Shown: positions 18,229 to 26,853 of the stretch, piece by piece
Layout: each line of letters opens with the position of its first letter
Position numbering within the stretch: the stretch's first letter is position 1
Source: Tissierella sp. Yu-01
Lineage (GTDB): Bacteria; Bacillota; Clostridia; Tissierellales; Tissierellaceae
Direction of reading: 5' to 3'
Length of the DNA: 64,000 nucleotides
NCBI RefSeq assembly: GCF_029537395.1
Contig: NZ_CP120677.1
Coordinates: forward strand, 2,814,566 to 2,878,565
The notes under the pieces: generated by a model
Told to the model about the DNA's origin: nothing
The model's database searches: none
The model's input: only the letters and a program-made list of their open reading frames with translations
Made by a program: the position numbers and the translations under genes

Positions 18229-18972
18229 ATGGACGAGAAATTTATCAAGGGTATTAAAATTGATTGGAACCGAGTTGGGGAAAACAGCTATAGTAGAAAA
18301 ATTCCTTCCATTCAATCCATTAGTCAGCTTTATTTTAATAGCAACATTACTTTTTTCGTAGGAGAGAATGGAACGGGTAAATCTACGCTGCTTGAAAGTA
18401 TTGCAGTGGCTTACGGCTTCAATCCAGAAGGTGGAAATATAAGCTTTAACTTCTCCACAATGGATACTCATTCTGAGCTATATAAAGCAATAACTGTCGT
18501 AAAGGGAATTTCATTACCTAAAAGTAACTTCTTCCTTCGTGCAGAAAGCTTTTATAATGTTGCAAGCAAGATTGAAGATTATAGAGATGGCGATGATTAT
18601 GATTCTTATTATAAAAGCTACGGTGGTAAATCCATGCATGAACAATCACATGGAGAAAGCTTTCTTGCACTTATTCAAAACCGTTTTACTGCAAAAGGGT
18701 TATATATTCTGGATGAACCAGAGGCAGCCTTATCACCGCAAAGGCAATTGACATTATTGATGTTAATATATAATTTAGCCCAAAAAGGAGCGCAGTTTAT
18801 TATTGCAAGTCACTCTCCTATTCTACTTGGTATTCCAGGTGCTTCCATATTATCCTTTGACGATGAAAAGATCAGAGAAATTACATATGAAGAAACTGAG
18901 AGTTATAAGATAACAGAATTATTTATTAACAATAGACAACTATTACTTAATCATATGCTTAAAAATAAATAG
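18229..18972 (+). CDS. AAA family ATPase (COG3910-like)
   Basis: A 247-residue single-domain ABC/SMC-type ATPase with no membrane segment. Walker A is GENGTGKST (about 46-54), SHGESF stands in the signature position, Walker B is LYILDEPEAALSP, and ASHSP is the switch histidine. Such stand-alone ATPases occur in many accessory regions and have no defined role. No nuclease partner lies next to it, so I do not call it a defence system. Confidence 0.75.
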   Translation: MDEKFIKGIKIDWNRVGENSYSRKIPSIQSISQLYFNSNITFFVGENGTGKSTLLESIAVAYGFNPEGGNISFNFSTMDTHSELYKAITVVKGISLPKSNFFLRAESFYNVASKIEDYRDGDDYDSYYKSYGGKSMHEQSHGESFLALIQNRFTAKGLYILDEPEAALSPQRQLTLLMLIYNLAQKGAQFIIASHSPILLGIPGASILSFDDEKIREITYEETESYKITELFINNRQLLLNHMLKNK

Positions 18973-19050
18973 ATTTGCTGAACAAATTTGGATTTATATA
19001 TGTAGATAAGTATGAATCAAGTATTATTTATATTAGGTGGGGTGTTGAAA

Positions 19051-19161
19051 GTGCAAAATGACTGGTTTTTTAGTGATGAATCACATATTTGTAGTTTCAG
19101 AACTGTTGGAGTATTGATAAGAGACAATAAGATATTAATCAAAAAACATAAACCTACATAA
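19051..19161 (+). pseudogene. Nudix hydrolase N-terminal remnant
   Basis: A 36-codon frame from GTG, after AGGTGGGG, reads SFRTVGVLIRDNKILIKKHK, the usual opening strand of a Nudix domain, then stops at TAA. The Nudix box (GxxxxxExxxxxREL) is not found in any frame before the next gene. This is the start of a truncated gene. Confidence 0.6.
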
Positions 19162-19186
19162 AAAACCATAGAAAGAGGATTAAGAA

Positions 19187-19558
19187 ATGAGAGAGGACAT
19201 ATTTAACTATTTAGATAAGTTTAAAGAGCAGACAAGACAAAGATTTAATATGTTATACGGACTTATTTACGAAAGTACATCTCAAAATATCGATGAAAAA
19301 CTATGGGCTAAATTACCATCATTTTATGTAAATGATAATTTTGTTCGGATTATTCCTTTTAAAGATCATATAAATATTGAAGCAAAAACAGTTGTTTTAC
19401 ATAGAAATGAATTATCAGAATATAAGATAACCCCAAAGGGCATGTTACAAATCTTTCATAATCAACAGGTCCCATGTGAATTATTAAAAATAATATTTAA
19501 AGAAAGCTTTGAAGATAGCTGTAAAACCGATAAAATAAATAATAGTACAAAATGTTAA
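19187..19558 (+). CDS. DUF1801-like protein
   Basis: A 123-residue protein with WAKLPSFYVNDNFVRIIPFKDHINIEA, the pattern of the small DUF1801/YdhG fold, although weaker than in classic members. A possible iron-chaperone role is proposed for some relatives. RBS AGAGGAT lies before the ATG. It follows the Nudix remnant and precedes an acetyltransferase, in what looks like a gene-scrap accessory stretch. Confidence 0.6.
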   Translation: MREDIFNYLDKFKEQTRQRFNMLYGLIYESTSQNIDEKLWAKLPSFYVNDNFVRIIPFKDHINIEAKTVVLHRNELSEYKITPKGMLQIFHNQQVPCELLKIIFKESFEDSCKTDKINNSTKC

Positions 19559-19585
19559 CAATTATTTCAAAGTAGGAGGACAGAC

Positions 19586-20026
19586 ATGTTTGAGATAAAA
19601 GAGATAAATCCAGAGCTGACGTATGAAATAAGACATATAGTATTACGACCTCATCAAACTATTAGAGACTGTATGTATGAAACAGACCTGGAAGTAGGTG
19701 GATTTCATATAGGTGCATTTTATAATGGTAAGCTAATAAGTGTTGTATCCTTTTGTATTCAGAATAATTCTGAGTTTTCAAGTGAGAAACAATATCGTCT
19801 ACGTGCAATGGCTACTCTCCCCGAATTTAGAAAATTGGGGGCAGGACGAGAACTTGTTAATTATGGTGAGAGTATAATTAAAGCAAGGGATTATGATATT
19901 TTATGGTGCAATGGTAGAACTACAGCACAAGAATATTATGAAAGACTAGGATTCAAACCATACGGAAGTATATTTGGTTATCCGCCAACAGGACCACATA
20001 TTGTAATGTATAAAAGGTTGAGATAA
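19586..20026 (+). CDS. GNAT family N-acetyltransferase
   Basis: A 146-residue acyl-CoA transferase. The acetyl-CoA pyrophosphate loop is visible in LRAMATLPEFRKLGAGREL, and the C-terminal YYERLGFKPYG is typical. The substrate is unknown. RBS AGGAGG lies ten bases before the ATG, 27 bases after the previous gene. Confidence 0.83.
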   Translation: MFEIKEINPELTYEIRHIVLRPHQTIRDCMYETDLEVGGFHIGAFYNGKLISVVSFCIQNNSEFSSEKQYRLRAMATLPEFRKLGAGRELVNYGESIIKARDYDILWCNGRTTAQEYYERLGFKPYGSIFGYPPTGPHIVMYKRLR

Positions 20027-20050
20027 TATAAATAGATTATTTGATATGAT

Positions 20051-20087
20051 ATAGATGAAGAAATTAGCTTTCTTCATCTATTTTTAT
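20051..20087 (+). terminator. Terminator after the acetyltransferase
   Basis: A perfect 13-pair stem, ATAGATGAAGAAA against TTTCTTCATCTAT, with a T-rich tail. Confidence 0.9.
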
Positions 20088-20190
20088 TTAATAGGTATAA
20101 ATATTATTTCAATCTTTACTTATTTGGCAGTAAATCGCTTCTTATATATAAAAAATTACAAAATATAAAAACATGTCACAAAAATCAAAT

Positions 20191-20216
20191 TGGAATTGTT
20201 ATAAGGGTAAGTCGAC
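20191..20216 (+). promoter_or_regulatory. Possible ECF-sigma autoregulatory promoter
   Basis: TGGAAT and CGAC are 16 bases apart, about 25 bases before the sigma factor start. ECF promoters of the SigX/SigW kind have a GAAC-like -35 and a CGAC/CGTA -10 at this spacing. Confidence 0.4.
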
Positions 20217-20239
20217 TTAAAAAAGAAAGAGGTGAAGCC

Positions 20240-20743
20240 ATGGAAGATATAGACCTTGGCAAAAGGTTTGTGACTGGTGGAGAGGATATATTAGAGGAGG
20301 TTATTAGCCTCTATGGTGAAAAGCTCCTTCGCTATGCAACGGCAATTCTATGTGATTATCAAGAAGCAGAAGATATAGTACAGGAAAGTTTTCTTGCAGC
20401 ATATCAAAATCGAGATAAATTTGATGGAGATAATCTATCAGCATGGTTACATAAAATCACATATAATCGCAGTTTAAATCAGTTAAAAAGGCGTAAGATA
20501 TTTTATTTTAGTGAAATTCGTGGTGAGTCAGTTTTACCGAAGACTGATGAAGGTTTGAGTGATGGAACTCTTCGTGCCTTACAGAAGCTAAAACCTAAGG
20601 AACGAGCCTTATTGTATGGGCGGATAATGGATGAACGGAGTTACGAGGAATTATCTCTGATTACAGGTATTTCCCCTCCTACTTTACGCAAGCAATATCA
20701 GCGAGCCAAAGACAAATTAGCCAAATATATGAATTTAGGATAG
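20240..20743 (+). CDS. ECF-type RNA polymerase sigma factor
   Basis: A 167-residue sigma-70 family protein with only regions 2 and 4. Region 2 includes YQEAEDIVQESFLAAYQ, and region 4 is the helix-turn-helix YEELSLITGISPPTLRKQYQRAKDKL. AGAGGTGAA precedes the ATG. The next gene encodes a one-helix DUF4179 protein that probably acts as its membrane-bound anti-sigma factor. Confidence 0.88.
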   Translation: MEDIDLGKRFVTGGEDILEEVISLYGEKLLRYATAILCDYQEAEDIVQESFLAAYQNRDKFDGDNLSAWLHKITYNRSLNQLKRRKIFYFSEIRGESVLPKTDEGLSDGTLRALQKLKPKERALLYGRIMDERSYEELSLITGISPPTLRKQYQRAKDKLAKYMNLG

Positions 20744-20760
20744 GAGAAAGGAGTCTGAAT

Positions 20761-22191
20761 ATGAGCAAATTTGATATAGATGAACAAAAAATATATGATA
20801 TGTTTTCACAAATTTCTGTTGATTCAAGCAAAATTGCAGAGCAGGTTAAAACTAGATTGCACAAAGAAAATACTAAAATACCTATTAAGAACCATAGACA
20901 CTGGACAAAGTCAGCAGTTGCAGCTATAGTGATGTCAGTGGTGTTGGTTGCTACAGCAACAGCTACAGCTCTGGGAGGATTCGATTGGTTTATAGAGAGA
21001 TTTAATCCTGATTTTAGTGAGATTTTAGAGCCAGTTGAAAACTATAGTGAAGACCAAGGAATACGAATGGAGGTCATTGGAGCACAGAAATACGATAATA
21101 GGGCAATTGTGTATCTATCCCTTCAAGATACAACAGGGCAGAATCGATTGACGGAGCAGACAGAATTTAGGGATGGCTTCAGTGTAAAAATGAATCCACG
21201 AATAATAGGTGAAAATGGGGAATTCTCAACCAGTATGTCATGGAAACAAAAAATAATTTATTTTAATGAAGATACAAATACCATTTATTATGAATTCAAT
21301 ATAACCGCTGATCCAGATTCACCTTTGTCTAATCCACTTGAGCTTGGTAGCTTCCTTATTTATTTCGATGGAAGAGAATACGTTGAAGAGCCTATTTCCA
21401 TATCCCTTGCAGAAATCAAAGATGCTGAAACTACGAGCATCAAGGAAGATAATATTTGGGGAGGGTCTGGTATAGGATTTGATGATTACAGTTCATTTAC
21501 AGAGGTGCTTACACCAGGTTATTATATTGATATGCCTCATGGTGAAAAAGATCAATGGGTTTCAAATGCTGGAATTATAGACGGAAAGCTTCATGTTCAA
21601 ATAGGAAGATTTTCTGGTGGTGAATTCGGTAGTAGTGATGCTGCTCTTTTTCTAATGGATAAAGAGGGAAATTTAATTTCCCCTGACTATGGATTGATAT
21701 TATATGGAGATGAGAACAATCGTCTGCTTAGTCATGAGGAAGACGATCCTTATGATATGGCATACAAATACAACGAATACGTATTTTCTGTTAGTGCAGA
21801 AGATCTAAATAAATATACTCTTTGCTTTAATGGTACAGTTTATACAGGAGTTGAAGGAAGCTGGAAGTTAGCAGCAAATTTAAGCGATTCAAATAAAAAT
21901 ATCTGCACATGGACAAATGATATTTCAGTTGAAGGACATCTTTTTGAAAATATAACATTGAGTCCTTTAGGAGTGCAAGTAAGAGGTACCTATGAAGGAG
22001 ATGATTGTATGGCAAGCCATATGAAACTTGAAATTGAAACTGTAGATGGCATCATTTCATTGGAAGGCGGTGGCGGAAGCCAAAACCCTGAAAAACATAC
22101 CTTCAATTCAAGCTGGGATGCTAATGCTCCTCTTGATATTACAAAGGTTACAGCCATAATTATAAATGGTACTAGTATTTCAATTAAGTAG
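20761..22191 (+). CDS. DUF4179 membrane protein, likely anti-sigma factor
   Basis: A 476-residue protein with a short cytoplasmic N-terminus (about 1-45), one membrane helix (about 50-70) and a large extracellular beta-rich region. The DUF4179 opening FDWFIERFNPDFSEIL is recognisable. Proteins of this kind sit directly downstream of ECF sigma genes and are thought to hold the sigma factor until an external signal arrives. It starts 17 bases after the sigma gene. The signal is unknown. Confidence 0.75.
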   Translation: MSKFDIDEQKIYDMFSQISVDSSKIAEQVKTRLHKENTKIPIKNHRHWTKSAVAAIVMSVVLVATATATALGGFDWFIERFNPDFSEILEPVENYSEDQGIRMEVIGAQKYDNRAIVYLSLQDTTGQNRLTEQTEFRDGFSVKMNPRIIGENGEFSTSMSWKQKIIYFNEDTNTIYYEFNITADPDSPLSNPLELGSFLIYFDGREYVEEPISISLAEIKDAETTSIKEDNIWGGSGIGFDDYSSFTEVLTPGYYIDMPHGEKDQWVSNAGIIDGKLHVQIGRFSGGEFGSSDAALFLMDKEGNLISPDYGLILYGDENNRLLSHEEDDPYDMAYKYNEYVFSVSAEDLNKYTLCFNGTVYTGVEGSWKLAANLSDSNKNICTWTNDISVEGHLFENITLSPLGVQVRGTYEGDDCMASHMKLEIETVDGIISLEGGGGSQNPEKHTFNSSWDANAPLDITKVTAIIINGTSISIK

Positions 22192-22224
22192 TAGTATGAT
22201 TTCAACTTGTTATAATAATTCATT

Positions 22225-22253
22225 ATGACTTTTGGATTTTAAATTGAAGTCAT
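22225..22253 (+). terminator. Weak hairpin after the DUF4179 gene
   Basis: ATGACTT and AAGTCAT form a seven-pair stem with a 15-base loop and only a short T-rich tail. Possible terminator. Confidence 0.35.
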
Positions 22254-22337
22254 TTCTAATAACACGCAAATAACTAAAGATAATGTGAAAGAAAGAAACT
22301 ATAGAAAAACTGATGATGTCATTCTGGCAGTAAGATG

Positions 22338-22366
22338 TTGACACAAATAAAATCCTATAATATACT
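22338..22366 (+). promoter_or_regulatory. Sigma-A promoter of the cobalamin operon
   Basis: TTGACA and TATACT, 17 bases apart, about 20 bases before the riboswitch aptamer. Confidence 0.85.
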
Positions 22367-22385
22367 AAAGTAGAATAAAACAACT

Positions 22386-22550
22386 TCGATATTGGTTCAC
22401 AATGTGATAATAGGGAATTAGGTTAAAGTCCTAAACAGTCCTGCTGCCGTAATGAGAGAGCGGTTTTTAGTGCGAAAGCAAACCACTGGATGATATCTGG
22501 GAAGGTTAAAAACTTGCAATGACCTCTAAGTCGGAACACCTGCCAATATT
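22386..22550 (+). ncRNA. Cobalamin riboswitch aptamer
   Basis: The core order of the B12 riboswitch is present: a GGGAATTAGGTTAAAGTCC segment, ACAGTCCTGCTGCCGTAATG, the AAGCAAACCACTGG B12-box region, TGGGAAGG, then TAAGTCGGAACACCTGCC. The closing P1 helix is ATATTGG (22389-22395) with CCAATAT (22543-22549). It controls the downstream transport operon. Confidence 0.93.
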
Positions 22551-22652
22551 ATTTGCGTAAACAACCGCAAATGCTATGCTCTGCAGAGATAGGGTGATAG
22601 TAAATACTTGGAAAACATCTATATATTCCAAAGTTTTGCCTTGTGGTTATTT

Positions 22653-22683
22653 ACGTTTCGGAAGAATCCGGGACGTTTTTTTT
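22653..22683 (+). terminator. Riboswitch expression-platform terminator
   Basis: ACGTTTCGGA pairs with TCCGGGACGT (two T-G pairs) around AGAA, followed by eight T. It lies between aptamer and btuF, so cobalamin binding should cause premature termination. Confidence 0.8.
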
Positions 22684-22684
22684 A

Positions 22685-22733
22685 TGACCTACCATCAATT
22701 TACAGCGGTTTTCCGTAAATTGATGGTAGGTCA
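22685..22733. repeat. 19-bp inverted repeat, related to a copy at 26789
   Basis: Perfect arms TGACCTACCATCAATTTAC and its complement flank an 11-base centre, directly after the riboswitch terminator T run. A 25-base match including seven of those T occurs at 26781-26805, where only the left arm is present. Confidence 0.85.
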
Positions 22734-22789
22734 GATGTCGCGAAATAATCGGAGTCTTTATTATAAGAAAACGGAGGAAAGAAAGAGAA

Positions 22790-23734
22790 ATGAAAATGAA
22801 AAAATTATTTATAATTACTATTATTTTTACTATGATAGTATCTACACTTACAGCTTGTTCAAAAGAACAAACACCACCTACTGAATCACCAAGTAACACT
22901 GAAACTCCAATGGTAGTTACTGATCCAGCTGGCAACGAAATCACAATACCAGAAGATATAGATAAAATTATTTCTATGGGACCTTCTATAACTCAAATTT
23001 TAGTTGAACTAGGTTATAAAGACAAGATTATAGCAGCAGATACTCAAAGTCAAACTTTAGGAATATTACCTGAGGATATACCTTACATTGATATGATGAG
23101 CCCAGATATTGAGCAAATTATTGCATTAAATCCGGACTTTATTTTTGCGATAGGTATGATGATGGTAGAAGGTAACGATCCATTTAAGGCTGTTACAGAT
23201 TTAGGAATAACTGTTGCATATATTCCTTCAAGTGAAAGCATAGAGGAAATATATGATGATATAGAGTTTGTCGCAAATGTTCTAGGAGAAGAAGAAAAGG
23301 GTCAGGAAATTACAATCAATATGAAAGATAAAATTGCAGAATTCAAAGAAATAGGAGATGCCATTACTGAAAAGAAATCAGTCTACTTTGAGATAGGTGC
23401 AGCACCATATATGTATAGCTTTGGAAAAGGTGTATTTTTAAATGAGATGCTTGAATTAATTGGTGCAACAAATGCTTTAGGTGACCAAGAAAGCTGGATT
23501 TCCGTTTCAGATGAAGCAATTTTAGCTGCTAACCCAGATGTAATAATAACAAATGTAAATTATATAGAAAATCCTGTGGATGAAATAAAATCACGTTCTG
23601 GATGGGAAGGTTTAAAGGCAATACAGAACAATGAAGTATACTATGTTGATAATATGGCAAGCTCCGTACCAAATCACAATATTGTAATAGCATTAGAACA
23701 GATGGCAAAGGCAGTATATCCTGATAAGTACTAA
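22790..23734 (+). CDS. btuF: Corrinoid ABC transporter, substrate-binding lipoprotein
   Basis: A 314-residue lipoprotein with lipobox TLTAC (C23) and a helical-backbone binding fold of the BtuF/FhuD type (IISMGPSITQILVELGY, AANPDVIITNV). Sequence alone would allow heme or siderophore binding. The cobalamin riboswitch upstream and the B12-linked genes downstream make corrinoid the most likely ligand. GGAGG lies at 22771, rather far from the ATG; ATG 22796 is an alternative start. Confidence 0.85.
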   Translation: MKMKKLFIITIIFTMIVSTLTACSKEQTPPTESPSNTETPMVVTDPAGNEITIPEDIDKIISMGPSITQILVELGYKDKIIAADTQSQTLGILPEDIPYIDMMSPDIEQIIALNPDFIFAIGMMMVEGNDPFKAVTDLGITVAYIPSSESIEEIYDDIEFVANVLGEEEKGQEITINMKDKIAEFKEIGDAITEKKSVYFEIGAAPYMYSFGKGVFLNEMLELIGATNALGDQESWISVSDEAILAANPDVIITNVNYIENPVDEIKSRSGWEGLKAIQNNEVYYVDNMASSVPNHNIVIALEQMAKAVYPDKY

Positions 23735-23739
23735 TAATT

Positions 23740-24762
23740 ATGAAAACTAGATTATATACTTTAATTACTATATTAATATGTATTATTGTGATTTTAATGG
23801 GTATTGGCATAGGAAGTATTTATGTAGAACCTAAGGCTACATTAAGTATTTTAATGAATAAGTTATTTTCAACACCTTTATTACATGATATACAAGATGC
23901 ATCAGTTTCAATAGTTTGGAACCTTAGGATTCCACGAACTGTATTGGCATTTATTGTTGGAGGGGCATTGGCGGTCAGCGGCACTGTAATGCAATCTGTA
24001 CTTAAGAATCCACTAGCATCCTCCTATACTTTAGGGGTGTCATCAGGAGCATCAGTAGGTGCTGGAATAGTTATACTTACAGGTATAACTATTCCTGTTA
24101 TAGGAATGTTTACCTTACCTATATTTGGATTGACCTTTGGACTTCTAACAGTATTTCTGGCAGTTAGTTTTACAGCCAAATTGGACAAAAATATGTCAAA
24201 CAATACTATTATATTAGTCGGGATGGTACTTTCATTATTTATAAATGCAATTTTAACCCTTATGTCTGCATTGGGAAGAGAACATATTCAACAGTTGATA
24301 TTTTGGCAAATGGGGAGTTTTTCTTCAAGGGAATGGTCAAGTGTTCTAATACTTTTACCAATAGTAATTATAGGGGTGCTAATTTTAATGAGATATTCTA
24401 GAGAGCTTGACCTAATGACCTTTGGTGAGGAACAAGCCTCTGCTGTAGGAGTGGAGACTACTAAGGTGAAGTGGGTCCTACTTGGTTTATCTGCTGCCTT
24501 AACAGGTAGTGCTATTTCATTTGTAGGAGTAATTGGATTTATCGATTTAATCGCACCTCATGTAGTAAGGAAGTTTTTTGGTTCTTCACATAAAATTGTA
24601 ATTCCAATGTCTATGTTTATTGGAGGAGCTTTTATGGTAATATGTGATTTGATAGCAAGAACCATAGTTTCACCTTCAGAATTACCAGTGGGAGCAATCA
24701 CAGCATTAGTAGGTGCACCGTTCTTTGCCTATGTTTATTTTTCAAAACGAAAGGTTAGATAA
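23740..24762 (+). CDS. btuC: Corrinoid ABC transporter, permease
   Basis: A 340-residue FecCD/BtuC family permease with about nine or ten membrane helices. Family motifs include RIPRTVLAFIVGGALAVSGTVMQ and GAITALVGAPFFAYV at the end. It follows btuF by five bases. It should form the dimeric membrane channel with BtuD. Confidence 0.9.
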   Translation: MKTRLYTLITILICIIVILMGIGIGSIYVEPKATLSILMNKLFSTPLLHDIQDASVSIVWNLRIPRTVLAFIVGGALAVSGTVMQSVLKNPLASSYTLGVSSGASVGAGIVILTGITIPVIGMFTLPIFGLTFGLLTVFLAVSFTAKLDKNMSNNTIILVGMVLSLFINAILTLMSALGREHIQQLIFWQMGSFSSREWSSVLILLPIVIIGVLILMRYSRELDLMTFGEEQASAVGVETTKVKWVLLGLSAALTGSAISFVGVIGFIDLIAPHVVRKFFGSSHKIVIPMSMFIGGAFMVICDLIARTIVSPSELPVGAITALVGAPFFAYVYFSKRKVR

Positions 24763-24763
24763 T

Positions 24764-25546
24764 ATGTTAGAATTACGAAATGTGTCAGCCGGTTATGATG
24801 GTGTAGATGTTCTAAAAGATATATCATTCAGCCTTAACTATGGAGAAAACCTCTGCATACTTGGGCCAAATGGTTGTGGTAAGACTACATTAATTAAGGC
24901 TATTGCAGGACTTATACCTATAAAGGGAAAGATATTCATAGATGGAAAAGATATTGGAAGGCTTAAGAGAAGTGAAATTGCCAGCAAAATTGCTGTTATG
25001 AGTCAGCTTTCATCAATATTCTTTTCCTATACTGTATATGAAACTGTACTCCTTGGAAGGTATTTACATATGAAGGGTGTATTTAAGGAGCCTTCAAAAT
25101 ATGATAAGAGCTGTGTGGAAAGGTCCTTAAAGGCAGTTGGATTATATAAATTAAGGGATAAACAAATAAATACGCTATCAGGTGGACAACTCCAAAGAGT
25201 TTTTCTTGCACGTACATTGGCACAGGAGCCTAGTATTATCCTGCTAGATGAACCTACTAATCATCTGGATTTGAGGTATCAGGCAGAACTAATAGACTAT
25301 CTTAAGGAGTGGTCAAAAGAAGAAGGTCATTCCATAGTGGGAGTATTACATGATATAAATCTTGCAATGAGACTTGGTGAGAAGTTTTTATTATTAGATG
25401 AAGGAAGAATAATGTCCTATGGAAATGCAAATAAGGCTGTCACTAACGATCTACTAAACAAAGCATTTGGGATGGATGTTGTAGGATTTATGTTGGATTC
25501 ATTGAAGATGTGGGAAAGTATCTCTGATAACGAGGTGGGAAAATGA
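24764..25546 (+). CDS. btuD: Corrinoid ABC transporter, ATP-binding protein
   Basis: A 260-residue ATPase with Walker A GPNGCGKTT, signature LSGGQLQRV, Walker B ILLDEPTNHLD and the switch region VLHDINLAMRL. The ATG at 24764, one base after the btuC stop, gives the usual N-terminus LELRNVSAGYDG; the longer frame from 24713 overlaps btuC. The stop overlaps the next gene by four bases. Confidence 0.9.
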   Translation: MLELRNVSAGYDGVDVLKDISFSLNYGENLCILGPNGCGKTTLIKAIAGLIPIKGKIFIDGKDIGRLKRSEIASKIAVMSQLSSIFFSYTVYETVLLGRYLHMKGVFKEPSKYDKSCVERSLKAVGLYKLRDKQINTLSGGQLQRVFLARTLAQEPSIILLDEPTNHLDLRYQAELIDYLKEWSKEEGHSIVGVLHDINLAMRLGEKFLLLDEGRIMSYGNANKAVTNDLLNKAFGMDVVGFMLDSLKMWESISDNEVGK

Positions 25547-26070
25547 AAAAAGAAATTTATAGAAGTAAGTTTGAAGCATATCCATTTTTAAGTGATGCTT
25601 CTGATGACTTAAGATGTGATTTTGAGATATTCACAGATGAAATTTCAAGTCAAATAGGCCTTCTAAGATCTAAAATATTAGATGAATCACTTAGAAGTGA
25701 ATTATTAAAAATATGTGAGCTGGTTTATCACATGAATCCATCACTTCGTACTTTTGTTTCTGTTACTGAGGAGGAGCTAAAGTGGTTGGAGGATTGTACA
25801 AATAGACTATTTGAAGAAGTAAAAGAAAGATGTGAAAAGTTTGTTCTAAATCAGGGCTGTGAAAGTGCATGCCAGGCTCATATACTACGTACTAAGTTTA
25901 AAGCCTTAGTAAGAATGCTATACAGATATAATTATGGGGAACATGAAGTTCCAAATATTTTATTTGATTTTGCTAATCTTCTATCAGGATACTTTTTCAA
26001 CCTTGCTCTAAAGCTAAATCAAATCAATAATGTCGATGAAATTGAATTCTTAAGTAGAAATTATAAATAG
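25543..26070 (+). CDS. Probable corrinoid adenosyltransferase-like protein
   Basis: A 175-residue helical protein whose second half (FVLNQGCESACQAHILRTKFKALVRMLYRY, then a PNILFDFANLLSGYFFNLA helix) matches the layout of the PduO/EutT adenosyltransferases that attach adenosyl to cob(I)alamin. The first half is divergent. ATGA overlap with btuD and the riboswitch support a B12 role. It could instead be an inactive homologue that only binds corrinoid. Confidence 0.55.
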   Translation: MKKEIYRSKFEAYPFLSDASDDLRCDFEIFTDEISSQIGLLRSKILDESLRSELLKICELVYHMNPSLRTFVSVTEEELKWLEDCTNRLFEEVKERCEKFVLNQGCESACQAHILRTKFKALVRMLYRYNYGEHEVPNILFDFANLLSGYFFNLALKLNQINNVDEIEFLSRNYK

Positions 26071-26081
26071 GAGTATAAAAT

Positions 26082-26744
26082 ATGGATAAATATAAAGGAA
26101 GAAAGTTCGTAGCCTCATATAGTGGAGGCAAAGATAGTACATTAGCTATATATAGAGCCATTTCACATGGGATGGTCCCTATGGAATTAATAACAACCTA
26201 TAATATTGATAGACATAAATCATGGTTTCATGGTATGCCAAAGGAATTGTTAGATAGAGTTTCAAAAGAGATGAATATACCAAGCTCACTTATACTAACC
26301 AAAGGTGAGGATTATACTAAGAACTTTGAAGCTAAACTTCGTGAGGCCAAGGAAAATGGGGCAGAATTTTGTGTATTTGGGGATATTGATTTAGAAGGAC
26401 ATTTGAAATGGTGTACGGAAAGATGTGAAGCAGTGGGGTTAGAAGCATATTTTCCTCTATGGAAAGAATCAAGAAAAAAACTTGTATACGAATTTATTGA
26501 TTCTGGCTTTAAAACAATGATTACAGTAGTTGATAATTCAAAGATGCCTGGTAGCTTTGCAGGTAAGATATTGACAAGAGAAGTTGCAGATGAAATAGAG
26601 AAGTCAGGAGCAGATATATGTGGAGAAAATGGTGAGTATCACACATTTGCCTTTGACGGACCATTATTTAATAATCCTGTTCAATTTATAGCAGGGGATA
26701 AGATAGAAATAGATAATTTAACAATTATACCAATAACAGAGTAA
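26082..26744 (+). CDS. DUF71 (Dph6-like) ATP-pyrophosphatase, B12-associated subgroup
   Basis: A 220-residue member of the DUF71/COG2102 family with the PP-loop YSGGKDSTLAIYRA at the N-terminus and the conserved GENGEYHTFAFDGPLF block. Eukaryotic and archaeal members make diphthamide. Bacteria lack diphthamide, and comparative genomics has proposed a B12-salvage role for a bacterial subgroup. Its position as last gene of a riboswitch-controlled btuFCD operon fits that proposal. The reaction is not known. Confidence 0.83.
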   Translation: MDKYKGRKFVASYSGGKDSTLAIYRAISHGMVPMELITTYNIDRHKSWFHGMPKELLDRVSKEMNIPSSLILTKGEDYTKNFEAKLREAKENGAEFCVFGDIDLEGHLKWCTERCEAVGLEAYFPLWKESRKKLVYEFIDSGFKTMITVVDNSKMPGSFAGKILTREVADEIEKSGADICGENGEYHTFAFDGPLFNNPVQFIAGDKIEIDNLTIIPITE

Positions 26745-26747
26745 CTA

Positions 26748-26787
26748 AAGATGCTAGAATGAGAAAATCATTTTGGCATCTTTTTTT
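26748..26787 (+). terminator. Terminator of the cobalamin operon
   Basis: AAGATGC pairs with GCATCTT, with an inner AATGA/TCATT helix, followed by seven T. Confidence 0.88.
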
Positions 26788-26821
26788 ATGACCTACCATC
26801 AATTTGTATCCGACTTTATGT

Positions 26822-26850
26822 TTGACAAATGATATTATTATATATATACT
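26822..26850 (+). promoter_or_regulatory. Consensus sigma-A promoter of the DUF6530-like gene
   Basis: TTGACA and TATACT are exactly 17 bases apart. The array of TACTAAA half-sites begins four bases after the -10. Confidence 0.85.
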
Positions 26851-26853
26851 GTA

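Noticed and set aside
22576-22884. Frame of 102 codons across the riboswitch terminator
   Set aside because: It runs through the terminator and the inverted repeat and overlaps the btuF signal peptide in another frame.
22790-25546. Siderophore or heme uptake system
   Set aside because: The transporter family alone would allow it, but the cobalamin riboswitch and adenosyltransferase/DUF71 neighbours point to corrinoids.
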